From positions 496,001-560,000 of the forward strand of contig NZ_JAMDLI010000022.1 in the NCBI RefSeq assembly GCF_023721815.1: 64,000 nt of DNA. Direction: 5' to 3'. Positions within the stretch are counted from its first letter, which is position 1, and the number at the start of each line of letters is the position of its first letter. Below, in pieces: positions 24,490 through 31,591 of the stretch. This stretch comes from Pleomorphomonas sp. JP5 (GTDB lineage: Bacteria; Pseudomonadota; Alphaproteobacteria; Rhizobiales; Pleomorphomonadaceae). Under the pieces are notes generated by a model that had not been told where the DNA came from, searched no databases, and saw nothing but the letters and a program-made list of their open reading frames with translations. The translations under genes were made by a program, and so were the position numbers.

Positions 24490-24707
24490 TGGCCGGGATC
24501 ACGCTGGAACAGGCAGAAACGCAACTTGACCTCTGGATGGCCGCCTCAACGGCGGTTGCGTCCTCACAGTCCTACGAGATCGGCGGGCGCAAGCTGACGC
24601 GGGCGGACGCGGCAACCATCCGCGACAACATCGAGTTCTGGGAAGCCAAGGTTCTGAAGCTCACAGGCGGCGGGCGTCGCGGGCCGCGCTATGGGGTGTC
24701 GGCATGA
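24489..24707 (+). CDS. head-tail connector protein, gpW/DUF6148-like
   Basis: 72 aa: MAGITLEQAETQLDLWMAAS, YEIGGRKLTRADAATIRDNI. This matches the short gpW-like proteins between terminase and portal (annotated DUF6148 in related prophages). Starts by TAATG overlap with terL and overlaps the portal gene by 4 bases. Confidence 0.8.
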   Translation: MAGITLEQAETQLDLWMAASTAVASSQSYEIGGRKLTRADAATIRDNIEFWEAKVLKLTGGGRRGPRYGVSA

Positions 24708-26329
24708 GCAAAGCGTCGGTTCCGAAGGTCCGCAATCACGGCAAACGACGACAGAGGAGCGCCGGGATTGCGGTGGCCGCGCCGAACCTGGTTGACCGCG
24801 TCGTCGGATACTTCAACCCGACCGCCGGGCTTGAGCGGGCAAAGGCGCGGACCCTGCTCAGCATGTCTCTCGAAGGCGGCTATAAGGGCGGCAAGACCGG
24901 CCGGCGGCCGACGCGGAATTGGCATCCGGGCGAAGGGTCGGCCGATGCCGATTTGTTGCCGGAGCTTCGCGATTTGCGCAGCCGGTCGCGGGATCTCGCG
25001 CGAAACATGCCCGTGGCGACCGGCGCCATTTCGACCAACGTCGGCCATGTCGTTGGAGACGGTCTCCAGCCACAAGCGAAGATCGACCACGAAGTGCTCG
25101 GGATCTCGCCTGAGGAAGCCGCCGCGCTTGGACGACAGGCGGAGACGGAATGGGGCCTGTTTGCGGCAACGCTCGATTTCACCCGCGTGCAGTCCGACGA
25201 GGACATGCAAGGCACGGTGTTTCGGGGCGTGTTGGAAAGCGGCGATATCTTCGGGGTGCGCCGCTATCGCAAGGATGCCGGCGACACCTACGGGACGAAG
25301 GTGCAGCTCGTTGAGGCCGACCGGGTTTCCAACCCGAATTGGGGCGGCGATCGGCCGAACCTAGCCGGCGGCGTCCAGGTCGACGCGGATGGGGTGCCTG
25401 TCGCCTATCACATGACCAACCGGCACCCTGGCGAATTGAGCTCCAGTCGCTTGGAATGGACGGCCATGCCGGCCCGTTTCACCGATGGCCGACCGCTGGT
25501 GTTGCATCTCTTCGACCGTCTCAGGCCGGAACAGTCGCGCGGCATCCCGTACCTCGCCCCCGTGATCGAGGCGTTGCACGAACTCGGCGAGTATACAGAC
25601 GCCGAGGTACGGGCCGCTGTGATCTCGGCCTATTTCACGGTGTTCGTCAAAAAGCAGGCTGCGACGGACGAAGGTCCGCTGCCAGCCGGACAGGGCGGCG
25701 GTGCTGATAGCGATGAGATCGAGTTGGCACCGGGCGCGGTTGTCGAGCTTGCCGAAGGCGAGGATGTGCAGATTGCCAACCCCGGCCGGCCCAATCCGGC
25801 CCTCGATGCTTTCCTGACCGCCATGCTCCGGCAGATCGGCGTTGCGCTGGAACTGCCGTTCGAAGTGTTGGTGAAGCACTTCACGTCGAGCTATACGGCC
25901 GGCCGCGCCGCGCTGGAGATGGCCTTCTTCTTCTGGCGCCGCCGTCGTGGTTGGCTCGCCCGCAACTGGTGTCAGCAGCTCTACACGTGGATGTGGGAAG
26001 AGGCGGTTGCGATAGGCCGGCTCAAGGCGCCCAGCTTCTTCACCGATCCGGTGAAACGGCAGGCCTACCTCTATGCCGAGTGGATCGGGCCGACCCGGAT
26101 CTCTCTTGATCCGCTCAAGGAAGCCAAGGCCGATGACGTCGACCTGACCAATGGCGCCACCACCTTGCAGAAGATCGGCATTCAGAGAACCGGCGGCGAC
26201 TGGCAGGACAACATTCTTCAGCGCGGCCGCGAAAAGCGCCTGATGCGTGCCGAGGGCATCGAGCCGGCGCCGGTCGCGACACCGGCCGGGAGTGCTCCGC
26301 CGGCCGAGCCGGACGAAGACGACAACTGA
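24704..26329 (+). CDS. phage portal protein, lambda gpB type
   Basis: 541 aa. Features of the lambda portal family: NMPVATGAISTNVGHVVGDG near the N-terminus, QLVEADRV, FDRLRPEQSRGIPYLAPVIE and the C-terminal LPFEVLVKHFTSSYTAGRAA. It forms the dodecameric ring at the capsid vertex through which DNA enters. Followed by the protease gene after 10 bases. Confidence 0.93.
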   Translation: MSKASVPKVRNHGKRRQRSAGIAVAAPNLVDRVVGYFNPTAGLERAKARTLLSMSLEGGYKGGKTGRRPTRNWHPGEGSADADLLPELRDLRSRSRDLARNMPVATGAISTNVGHVVGDGLQPQAKIDHEVLGISPEEAAALGRQAETEWGLFAATLDFTRVQSDEDMQGTVFRGVLESGDIFGVRRYRKDAGDTYGTKVQLVEADRVSNPNWGGDRPNLAGGVQVDADGVPVAYHMTNRHPGELSSSRLEWTAMPARFTDGRPLVLHLFDRLRPEQSRGIPYLAPVIEALHELGEYTDAEVRAAVISAYFTVFVKKQAATDEGPLPAGQGGGADSDEIELAPGAVVELAEGEDVQIANPGRPNPALDAFLTAMLRQIGVALELPFEVLVKHFTSSYTAGRAALEMAFFFWRRRRGWLARNWCQQLYTWMWEEAVAIGRLKAPSFFTDPVKRQAYLYAEWIGPTRISLDPLKEAKADDVDLTNGATTLQKIGIQRTGGDWQDNILQRGREKRLMRAEGIEPAPVATPAGSAPPAEPDEDDN

Positions 26330-26339
26330 GGACACCAAC

Positions 26340-27245
26340 ATGATGAGACTTGCAGCGGAGGCGTTTGAAACGCCTCTGATGATTGACGCACGCAAGGCCG
26401 CGACCATTGCCACGGTGCTCGGCCCGCGCCTTCTCGGCTCGTCCGTGGTGGTGGTCGACCATGCCGGGATCGAACATGACGTTCATCGCCAGCATGCCGG
26501 TGTCGTCGGCGAGCCGGTGCGGCGGATCATGGAAAAGCGCGAGATGTTCGGCTTCATGCGCATCGGCGCCGTGGGCATCATCCCGATTGAAGGCACGCTT
26601 GTGCGTAAAGGCGCCTTCCTTGGTCAGTCCTCCGGCGAGACCTCTTATGAGGGGCTATCGGCACAGGTGGCGCGGGCGATGGACCCCGCCATTCGCGGCG
26701 TCGTCTTCGAGGTGGACAGCTTCGGTGGAGTGGTCAACGGCGCCTTTGAGCTGGCCGACCAGATCCATGCCCTGTCGCAGGTCAAGCCGACCCTCGCCAT
26801 TCTGACGGATTACGCTATGTCGGCCGCCTATCTCCAGGCCTCGCAGTGTCGACAGATCGTCATGCCGAAGCACGGCGCGGCCGGCTCGATCGGCGTCATC
26901 ACCATGCACGTCGATCGCTCGGCGGCCGTCGAACAGTCCGGCCTCAAGGTGACGGTGGTCAAATCCGGCGCCAAGAAGGATCAGGGCTCCTCTCTTGGCC
27001 CGCTTTCCGATGACTATCTCGCCCGTCTTCAGACGAGCGTGGATGCGGCCCGCGACGAGTTCGCCGACGTGGTCGCCCGTGGGCGCGGCGCCCGCCTGAC
27101 CAAAGCCGCCGCACTCGCAACTGAAGCCGACTGGTTCGAAGGGGAAACGGCTGTTGCCGCCGGCCTTGTCGACGCCATCGCAGATCCCCGTGAGGCTTTC
27201 GAGGCCTTCGCCGCCGCCATCAACGCGGCCAACACTGGAGCGTGA
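26340..27245 (+). CDS. prohead protease, S49 family (lambda gpC type)
   Basis: 301 aa from ATG 26340 (GAGGA upstream; the frame is open further left but inside the portal gene). An S49/SppA-like serine protease: IPIEGTLVRKG, VFEVDSFGGVVNGAFELAD, and the catalytic-serine region ILTDYAMSAAYLQASQC, then GAAGSIGVI. Expected to mature the prohead. It is followed by a separate scaffold-like gene rather than a fused one. Confidence 0.9.
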   Translation: MMRLAAEAFETPLMIDARKAATIATVLGPRLLGSSVVVVDHAGIEHDVHRQHAGVVGEPVRRIMEKREMFGFMRIGAVGIIPIEGTLVRKGAFLGQSSGETSYEGLSAQVARAMDPAIRGVVFEVDSFGGVVNGAFELADQIHALSQVKPTLAILTDYAMSAAYLQASQCRQIVMPKHGAAGSIGVITMHVDRSAAVEQSGLKVTVVKSGAKKDQGSSLGPLSDDYLARLQTSVDAARDEFADVVARGRGARLTKAAALATEADWFEGETAVAAGLVDAIADPREAFEAFAAAINAANTGA

Positions 27246-27248
27246 AAC

Positions 27249-27734
27249 ATGAGCTTGCTTGCCAACACCATCCTCGCCGCCGTGAGCGATCCGGCCGCCA
27301 CCAACCCGGGGCCTGTCGCGTCCGCCGCCTCGGCGCCGGCCGTGGATCTGGACGCCATTCGCGCCGAGGCCGCCGCCGCCGAACGCACCCGCATCATGTC
27401 GATTGATGCGCTCGCCGTTGCCGGCTGCGAGACGCTGATCGCCGACGCCAAGTCCAACGGCTGGACGCCGGGCGACACTGCAACCGCCGTCGTCGCCAAG
27501 ATCAAGGCCGACGGCATGCTCGACGCTGTCGCCGCGCTGTCGAGCGCCGCCGCGACGGTGCCGGCGATCGCCGCCGATACCACCGAAGCTGGCACGGCGG
27601 CTCCTGTCGCCGGAGCGCCCGAAGGCCCGGAAACTTGGGCCAAGAGCTGGCACGCCTCTGAGAAGCTTCAGGAAGAGTTTCCGACAGCCGAGGCCTACGT
27701 CGCCGTGAAGCGGCGCGAGACGCTGGCGGGCTGA
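27249..27734 (+). CDS. putative capsid scaffold protein
   Basis: 161 aa, Ala-rich and helical (DLDAIRAEAAAAERTRIMSI, GDTATAVVAKIKADG), with a conserved-looking C-terminus (ETWAKSWHASEKLQEEF). Position between the S49 protease and the cement protein corresponds to lambda Nu3. Scaffold function inferred from position and composition. Confidence 0.65.
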   Translation: MSLLANTILAAVSDPAATNPGPVASAASAPAVDLDAIRAEAAAAERTRIMSIDALAVAGCETLIADAKSNGWTPGDTATAVVAKIKADGMLDAVAALSSAAATVPAIAADTTEAGTAAPVAGAPEGPETWAKSWHASEKLQEEFPTAEAYVAVKRRETLAG

Positions 27735-27787
27735 CCCCGCCGAACTAACCCAAAGGCGGCCGTCGCCGCCAACCTTAGGAGACAGAC

Positions 27788-28213
27788 ATGACCACGCTTG
27801 CCAAGAACAAGACGCGGGAGTTCTCGCTCGGCGACGAGGAAGAGTATCCCGTCGTTGCCGCCGACATCATCTTCCAGGGCGCCGCAGTCGGCGAGAATGG
27901 CGCCGGCTATTCGCGGCCGCTGGTTGCCGCCGATCCCTTCCAGGGCTTCGCCATCGCACAGGCGGACAACTCCACCGGTGGTGCAGGTGAAGTCACCGTT
28001 CGCGTGAAGTCGCGCGGCCGGATCGTCCTCGACATCGCCGGCATCGCCATTACCGCCAACGATCGCCCGGCGGTCTATGCCTCCGATGATGACACCTTCA
28101 CGCTCGCCGCCGCCGGCAACAGCCTTATCGGCTACGTGTCGCGCTGGATCTCCGCCGGCACGGCCCTCGTCGAATTCGACGCCGCCCTCGTGAAAGCCGC
28201 TCTTCAGGCCTGA
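27788..28213 (+). CDS. capsid decoration/cement protein (DUF2190-like)
   Basis: 141 aa, beta-rich: MTTLAKNKTREFSLGDEEEY, IIFQGAAVGENGAGYSRPL, FAIAQADNSTGGAG. The pattern matches small head-stabilising proteins placed just before the major capsid gene, comparable to lambda gpD in role. AGGAG precedes the ATG. Confidence 0.75.
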   Translation: MTTLAKNKTREFSLGDEEEYPVVAADIIFQGAAVGENGAGYSRPLVAADPFQGFAIAQADNSTGGAGEVTVRVKSRGRIVLDIAGIAITANDRPAVYASDDDTFTLAAAGNSLIGYVSRWISAGTALVEFDAALVKAALQA

Positions 28214-28312
28214 TCCCAAGTCTTAGCGCCACGCATTTCCGTGTGACGCCTGTCCATTTTGACCGCGCAACGAACCTCGTTGGCGCGGTTTTTCATTTCG
28301 TGGAGAACAGAC

Positions 28313-29251
28313 ATGCTGCCCTCGCAGTATAGGAAAATCACGGCGCGCGGCGTCCAGGGCCTCATCCTCGCCCGCCTCGACACAGGCGATAACTCGTGGG
28401 TCGATGCGATCGCCATGCGCATCAACTCCGATCAGGCGACCGAAGAATACGGCTGGCTTGGCTCTTCGCCGGCCATGCGCGAGTTCATCGGTGGTCGCAC
28501 CCCGGCGGAACTTGCCGAAAACACCTTCAGGATCTCCAACAAGGATTATGAGGGGTCGATCACCGTCAAGCTGAAGGATCTTCGCCGCGACAAGCTGGGC
28601 ATGATCCAGGTGCGAACCAATCAGCTCGCCGATCGTGCCATGGACCATCCGGCGTCTCTGATTTCCAAGCTGCTCGTCGGCGGCGCCAGCAAGCTTTGCT
28701 ATGACGGGAAATACTTCTTCGACACGGCGCATGAGGAGGGCAAGTCCGGCCCTCAGTCCAATAAGCTCAACGTCAAGGCTGAGACGCCGGACGCGCCGAC
28801 CGTCGAGGAGTTCTCGTCTGCCATTCTCAGTGGCATTCAGGCCATCTACGGCTTCAAGGATGATCGCGGCGAGCCGATCAACCAGTCGGCCAAGGCGTTT
28901 CAGGTGCAGGTGCCGATTTCCCTCATGGGAACGGCGCTCACCGCGACCACGGCGCTCCTCGGCAACGGCGGCAAGAGCAACGTCCTGCCGGCGCTGGCCG
29001 GCAAGTTCTCGCTCGATGTCGTGCCGAACCCGCGCCTTTCTTGGACGAACACCTTCGCGATGCTGCGCACCGACGAGGCGGCGAAGCCCTTCATTCTCCA
29101 GCAGGAGGGCGAAGCGGACGTCATCACGCTCGATGAAAGCTCCGAGTACTGCAAGCTCAACAAGGAATGCCTGTTCGGCATCGACTGGTCGGGCAACGTC
29201 GGCTTTGCCTATTGGCAGCATGCCGTACAGACGACCTTCGCCGCCGGCTGA
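28313..29251 (+). CDS. major capsid protein, Mu gpT-like
   Basis: 312 aa from ATG 28313 (GGAG upstream). The sequence (WVDAIAMRINSDQATEEYGW, LGSSPAMREF, FRISNKDYEGSITVKLKDL, YDGKYFFDTAHEEG) matches the Mu gpT family of HK97-fold capsid proteins rather than lambda gpE. Together with the lambda-type portal and protease it makes a mosaic head module. Confidence 0.85.
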   Translation: MLPSQYRKITARGVQGLILARLDTGDNSWVDAIAMRINSDQATEEYGWLGSSPAMREFIGGRTPAELAENTFRISNKDYEGSITVKLKDLRRDKLGMIQVRTNQLADRAMDHPASLISKLLVGGASKLCYDGKYFFDTAHEEGKSGPQSNKLNVKAETPDAPTVEEFSSAILSGIQAIYGFKDDRGEPINQSAKAFQVQVPISLMGTALTATTALLGNGGKSNVLPALAGKFSLDVVPNPRLSWTNTFAMLRTDEAAKPFILQQEGEADVITLDESSEYCKLNKECLFGIDWSGNVGFAYWQHAVQTTFAAG

Positions 29252-29319
29252 TCCATCCCCTAACTCGCAGAACCGATGACCGGCCGCCTGACGCGGCCGG
29301 CCTATCCGGAGTGATCATC

Positions 29320-29766
29320 ATGGCAAAAGAGAAGTTCGCCGCTTACCGCGTTCTTGATCGGGTGGGCTATGGCGTTGGCGTTCGCCTGCAACTGACGGCA
29401 TCCCAGATCGCCGACCGCCGGCACGCCCTCGACGTCGAAGACGAGAAAGCCGGCGTCGTCTCGGTAAAGGAGCCGATTGAGTTCCGTGCCGGAGAAGAGA
29501 TCGGCATCACGCACACGTTGACGCGCCACGAGGAAACCGCGCTCGAGCCGGTCGACAAGGCCGCATCTCGCAAGGCCAAAACGTCAGTCCCGGTCTCCAA
29601 GCCGGCACCTGTTGTCGACGATGGGCCCGACACCGATGAGGCTGGCGCCGATCAGGGCACCGGTGAAGACAACGTCGACAGCGACGACGACGCGGATGGT
29701 CCCGATGTGGGCGCCGCCGATGAGGGCAACGGCGAAGCGGACGGCGACGATGCCGGTGGAAACTGA
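29320..29766 (+). CDS. phage protein with acidic tail, gpFI-like position
   Basis: 148 aa. The N-terminal half (AYRVLDRVGYGVGVRLQLTA) is folded; the C-terminal ~60 residues are almost all Asp, Glu, Gly and Ala. Position after the capsid gene corresponds to lambda FI, a packaging accessory protein that is also acidic. Assignment by position only. It overlaps the next gene by 17 bases. Confidence 0.6.
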   Translation: MAKEKFAAYRVLDRVGYGVGVRLQLTASQIADRRHALDVEDEKAGVVSVKEPIEFRAGEEIGITHTLTRHEETALEPVDKAASRKAKTSVPVSKPAPVVDDGPDTDEAGADQGTGEDNVDSDDDADGPDVGAADEGNGEADGDDAGGN

Positions 29767-30061
29767 GGCCGATCGGCGGTCCTTCTTCAATACCGCCGAG
29801 TACGGCCGCGAAGCCACCTACACCCCGCCCGGAGGTCCTGCCCGGACCATCGCCATCCTCGACGACTGGCAAGCCCTCGATCTCCTGACCGATGGCGTCG
29901 CCGGCATCGAGGCGGACAGTCTGAAGGTGTCGGCGCTGGCCGATGACGTCCCCGACACCTCTCGTGACGCTCGCCTGATGCTCAGCGGCGTCACCTACAA
30001 GGTGGCGAGGGCGCATCCGGACGGCACCGGCTTCGTCGTTCTGACGCTGGTGGAGGCATGA
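29750..30061 (+). CDS. head-tail joining protein, gpFII-like
   Basis: 103 aa from ATG 29750, inside the end of the preceding gene. FFNTAEYGREATYTPPGG, then VPDTSRDARLMLSGVTYKVA, resembles small lambda FII-type head-tail joiners. Overlaps the next gene by ATGA. Confidence 0.7.
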   Translation: MPVETEADRRSFFNTAEYGREATYTPPGGPARTIAILDDWQALDLLTDGVAGIEADSLKVSALADDVPDTSRDARLMLSGVTYKVARAHPDGTGFVVLTLVEA

Positions 30062-30525
30062 TGCATCACCGCAGCAAGATCAGACAGCGTCTCGTCACTG
30101 TCCTCGACGCCATCCCCGAGCTGACGGGCAACGTCGAAGCCAGCCGGCGCTATCCGCTCGAACGCGGTTTCACCATGGCCGCGACCGTACAGACGCTCGA
30201 CGAGGCGTCAACGCTCGACATCGAAGACGATGAAGATGGAGACGGCCTCCGCCGGACGGTTCGCCTTCAGATCATCGTCTCGCTGCAAGATGGCGCTGAT
30301 CCCGACACCGCACTCGACGACATCGCCGAGAAGATAGAGGCCGCGATCGAGGCGGACGACATCCTTCAAGGGCTCGTCCATTCGATCCGTCTCGACAGTA
30401 CCCGCTTTGACATCCCCGGCGCCGATGGCGGCGAGGAACAGCCGACGCAACCTGTCATCCGCGTCGGCTTCATCTACACGGCGACCTACTTCACGGCCGC
30501 TGCCGACCCGGCCCGCTCCTACTGA
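30058..30525 (+). CDS. tail terminator / minor tail protein, gpZ-gpU-like
   Basis: 155 aa. MMHHRSKIRQRLVTVLDAIP at the N-terminus and a central acidic stretch; mixed alpha/beta composition and place before the tail tube gene match gpU-type tail completion proteins. The exact counterpart (Z or U) is uncertain. Confidence 0.65.
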   Translation: MMHHRSKIRQRLVTVLDAIPELTGNVEASRRYPLERGFTMAATVQTLDEASTLDIEDDEDGDGLRRTVRLQIIVSLQDGADPDTALDDIAEKIEAAIEADDILQGLVHSIRLDSTRFDIPGADGGEEQPTQPVIRVGFIYTATYFTAAADPARSY

Positions 30526-30549
30526 GCCGGCCATCCTCCGGAGACATCA

Positions 30550-31011
30550 ATGACCGATCTCACGCCCATTCGCTTTGGCGCCGGCACGCTGTACGTCGAA
30601 GACCTGGCAACGCCTGGCACCTATATCAAGCTCATCGGCTTCACTCAGATGAGCCTCACTTACAAGAAGTCGACCGGAACGACGGTCGTTCCCGATCCCG
30701 ATGACCCCGACGCGGCCGCCTGGGAGGTGACGGACACCACCTCGCTCGGCTGGTCGATTGGAGCGCAAGGCGTTTGCGCGGCCGAACAGTTGCCGCTCCT
30801 CGACGCCCTCAGCCAGCGCGGAACGTCGGTACCGATCCGATGGGATGTGAAGGGAGCCGGCAAGGGAGTGGACACCCCGAAGCGACGCTATGCCGGCAGT
30901 GCCGTCATCACCCATGACATTACCGGCCAGCGCGGCGAGCGCTATCAGGTGAAGCTCGACGGCACCGGCGACGGCCCGCTGACGCCGACCGATGTCGCGG
31001 CGGACGCCTGA
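30550..31011 (+). CDS. phage tail tube protein
   Basis: 153 aa. IRFGAGTLYVEDLATPGTYI, FTQMSLTYKKSTGTTVV and LDALSQRGTSVPIRW fit the major tail (tube) proteins of siphophages. Directly followed by the two tail chaperone frames, the normal order. CCGGAG precedes the ATG. Confidence 0.85.
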   Translation: MTDLTPIRFGAGTLYVEDLATPGTYIKLIGFTQMSLTYKKSTGTTVVPDPDDPDAAAWEVTDTTSLGWSIGAQGVCAAEQLPLLDALSQRGTSVPIRWDVKGAGKGVDTPKRRYAGSAVITHDITGQRGERYQVKLDGTGDGPLTPTDVAADA

Positions 31012-31012
31012 C

Positions 31013-31387
31013 ATGAGCCGGGACGCTTCCACCTCCGGCGTGTTCGGCGATGGCGAACACACCTTCCGCATGGGCATCGGCGAGCTGCGCGAGCTTCAGG
31101 AGAAGACGGGCGTCTCGCCCTTTGCGGTGCTCGCCCGTCTCACGGCCTACATGCCCATGGTCGACGACGCGCCGGACATCATCCGCATCGGGCTCGTCGG
31201 CGGCGGTATGGCGCCGATCGACGCCGTTCGCCTCACCGATCGCTATGCGCGGCAGCGCCCGCCGGCGGAATCGATCCCGTTGGCAACGGCGATCCTCAAG
31301 GCCGGGCTTCTCGGCGTTCCGGACGAAAAGCCGGGAAAATCGGAGGGGGAGGCGGCAGCGGAAACGCCTCTCCCGACAACCGGCTGA
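31013..31387 (+). CDS. tail assembly chaperone, gpG-like (GTA TAC family)
   Basis: 124 aa. HTFRMGIGELRELQEKTGVS, PFAVLARL fits the gene-transfer-agent tail chaperone family. ATG 31013 starts one base after the tube stop. Near its 3' end lies a GGGAAAA heptamer in the frame needed for -1 slippage; the downstream frame (to 31587) has no good start of its own, so a longer fusion of about 191 aa is expected from a fraction of ribosomes, as with lambda G-T. Confidence 0.85.
   Translation: MSRDASTSGVFGDGEHTFRMGIGELRELQEKTGVSPFAVLARLTAYMPMVDDAPDIIRIGLVGGGMAPIDAVRLTDRYARQRPPAESIPLATAILKAGLLGVPDEKPGKSEGEAAAETPLPTTG
31333..31339 (+). promoter_or_regulatory. -1 ribosomal frameshift slippery site
   Basis: The heptamer reads G GGA AAA in the frame of the upstream chaperone, a perfect X-XXY-YYZ site and one base from the lambda G-T site GGGAAAG. 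A shift here joins the frame 31339-31587; the unshifted frame stops at 31387. Confidence 0.75.
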
Positions 31388-31587
31388 AGTTCGCCGTCTA
31401 CTACGGCCTCGGCGCCGCGATGGGGTTTACCCCACAACAGGTGGACAGAATGAGCCTTTGGCAGTTTCAGGCCGCTTACGCGGGCTGGGCCGAAGCCAAC
31501 GGCGCCACTGTCGAAGAAGACCTGTCCGAAGACGAATGGAAGGCCGCAGAAGCGGCCTTCGACGAAGCCCCCGACAGCATCAGGTGA
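31339..31587 (+). CDS. tail chaperone -1 frame extension (gpT-like part of gpGT)
   Basis: 82 codons reached by the -1 shift at 31333-31339. The peptide begins with a Gly-rich linker (IGGGGGSGNASPDN), then LKFAVYYGLGAAMGFTPQQV and LWQFQAAYAGWAEANG, typical of the small chaperone encoded before tape measure genes. The frame lacks a convincing start: the first ATG (31420) would cut off the conserved LKFAVYYGLGAA part, and no Shine-Dalgarno sequence precedes it. An independent start at CTG 31384 is the alternative. Confidence 0.75.
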   Translation: MGGGGGSGNASPDNRLKFAVYYGLGAAMGFTPQQVDRMSLWQFQAAYAGWAEANGATVEEDLSEDEWKAAEAAFDEAPDSIR

Positions 31588-31591
31588 CACC

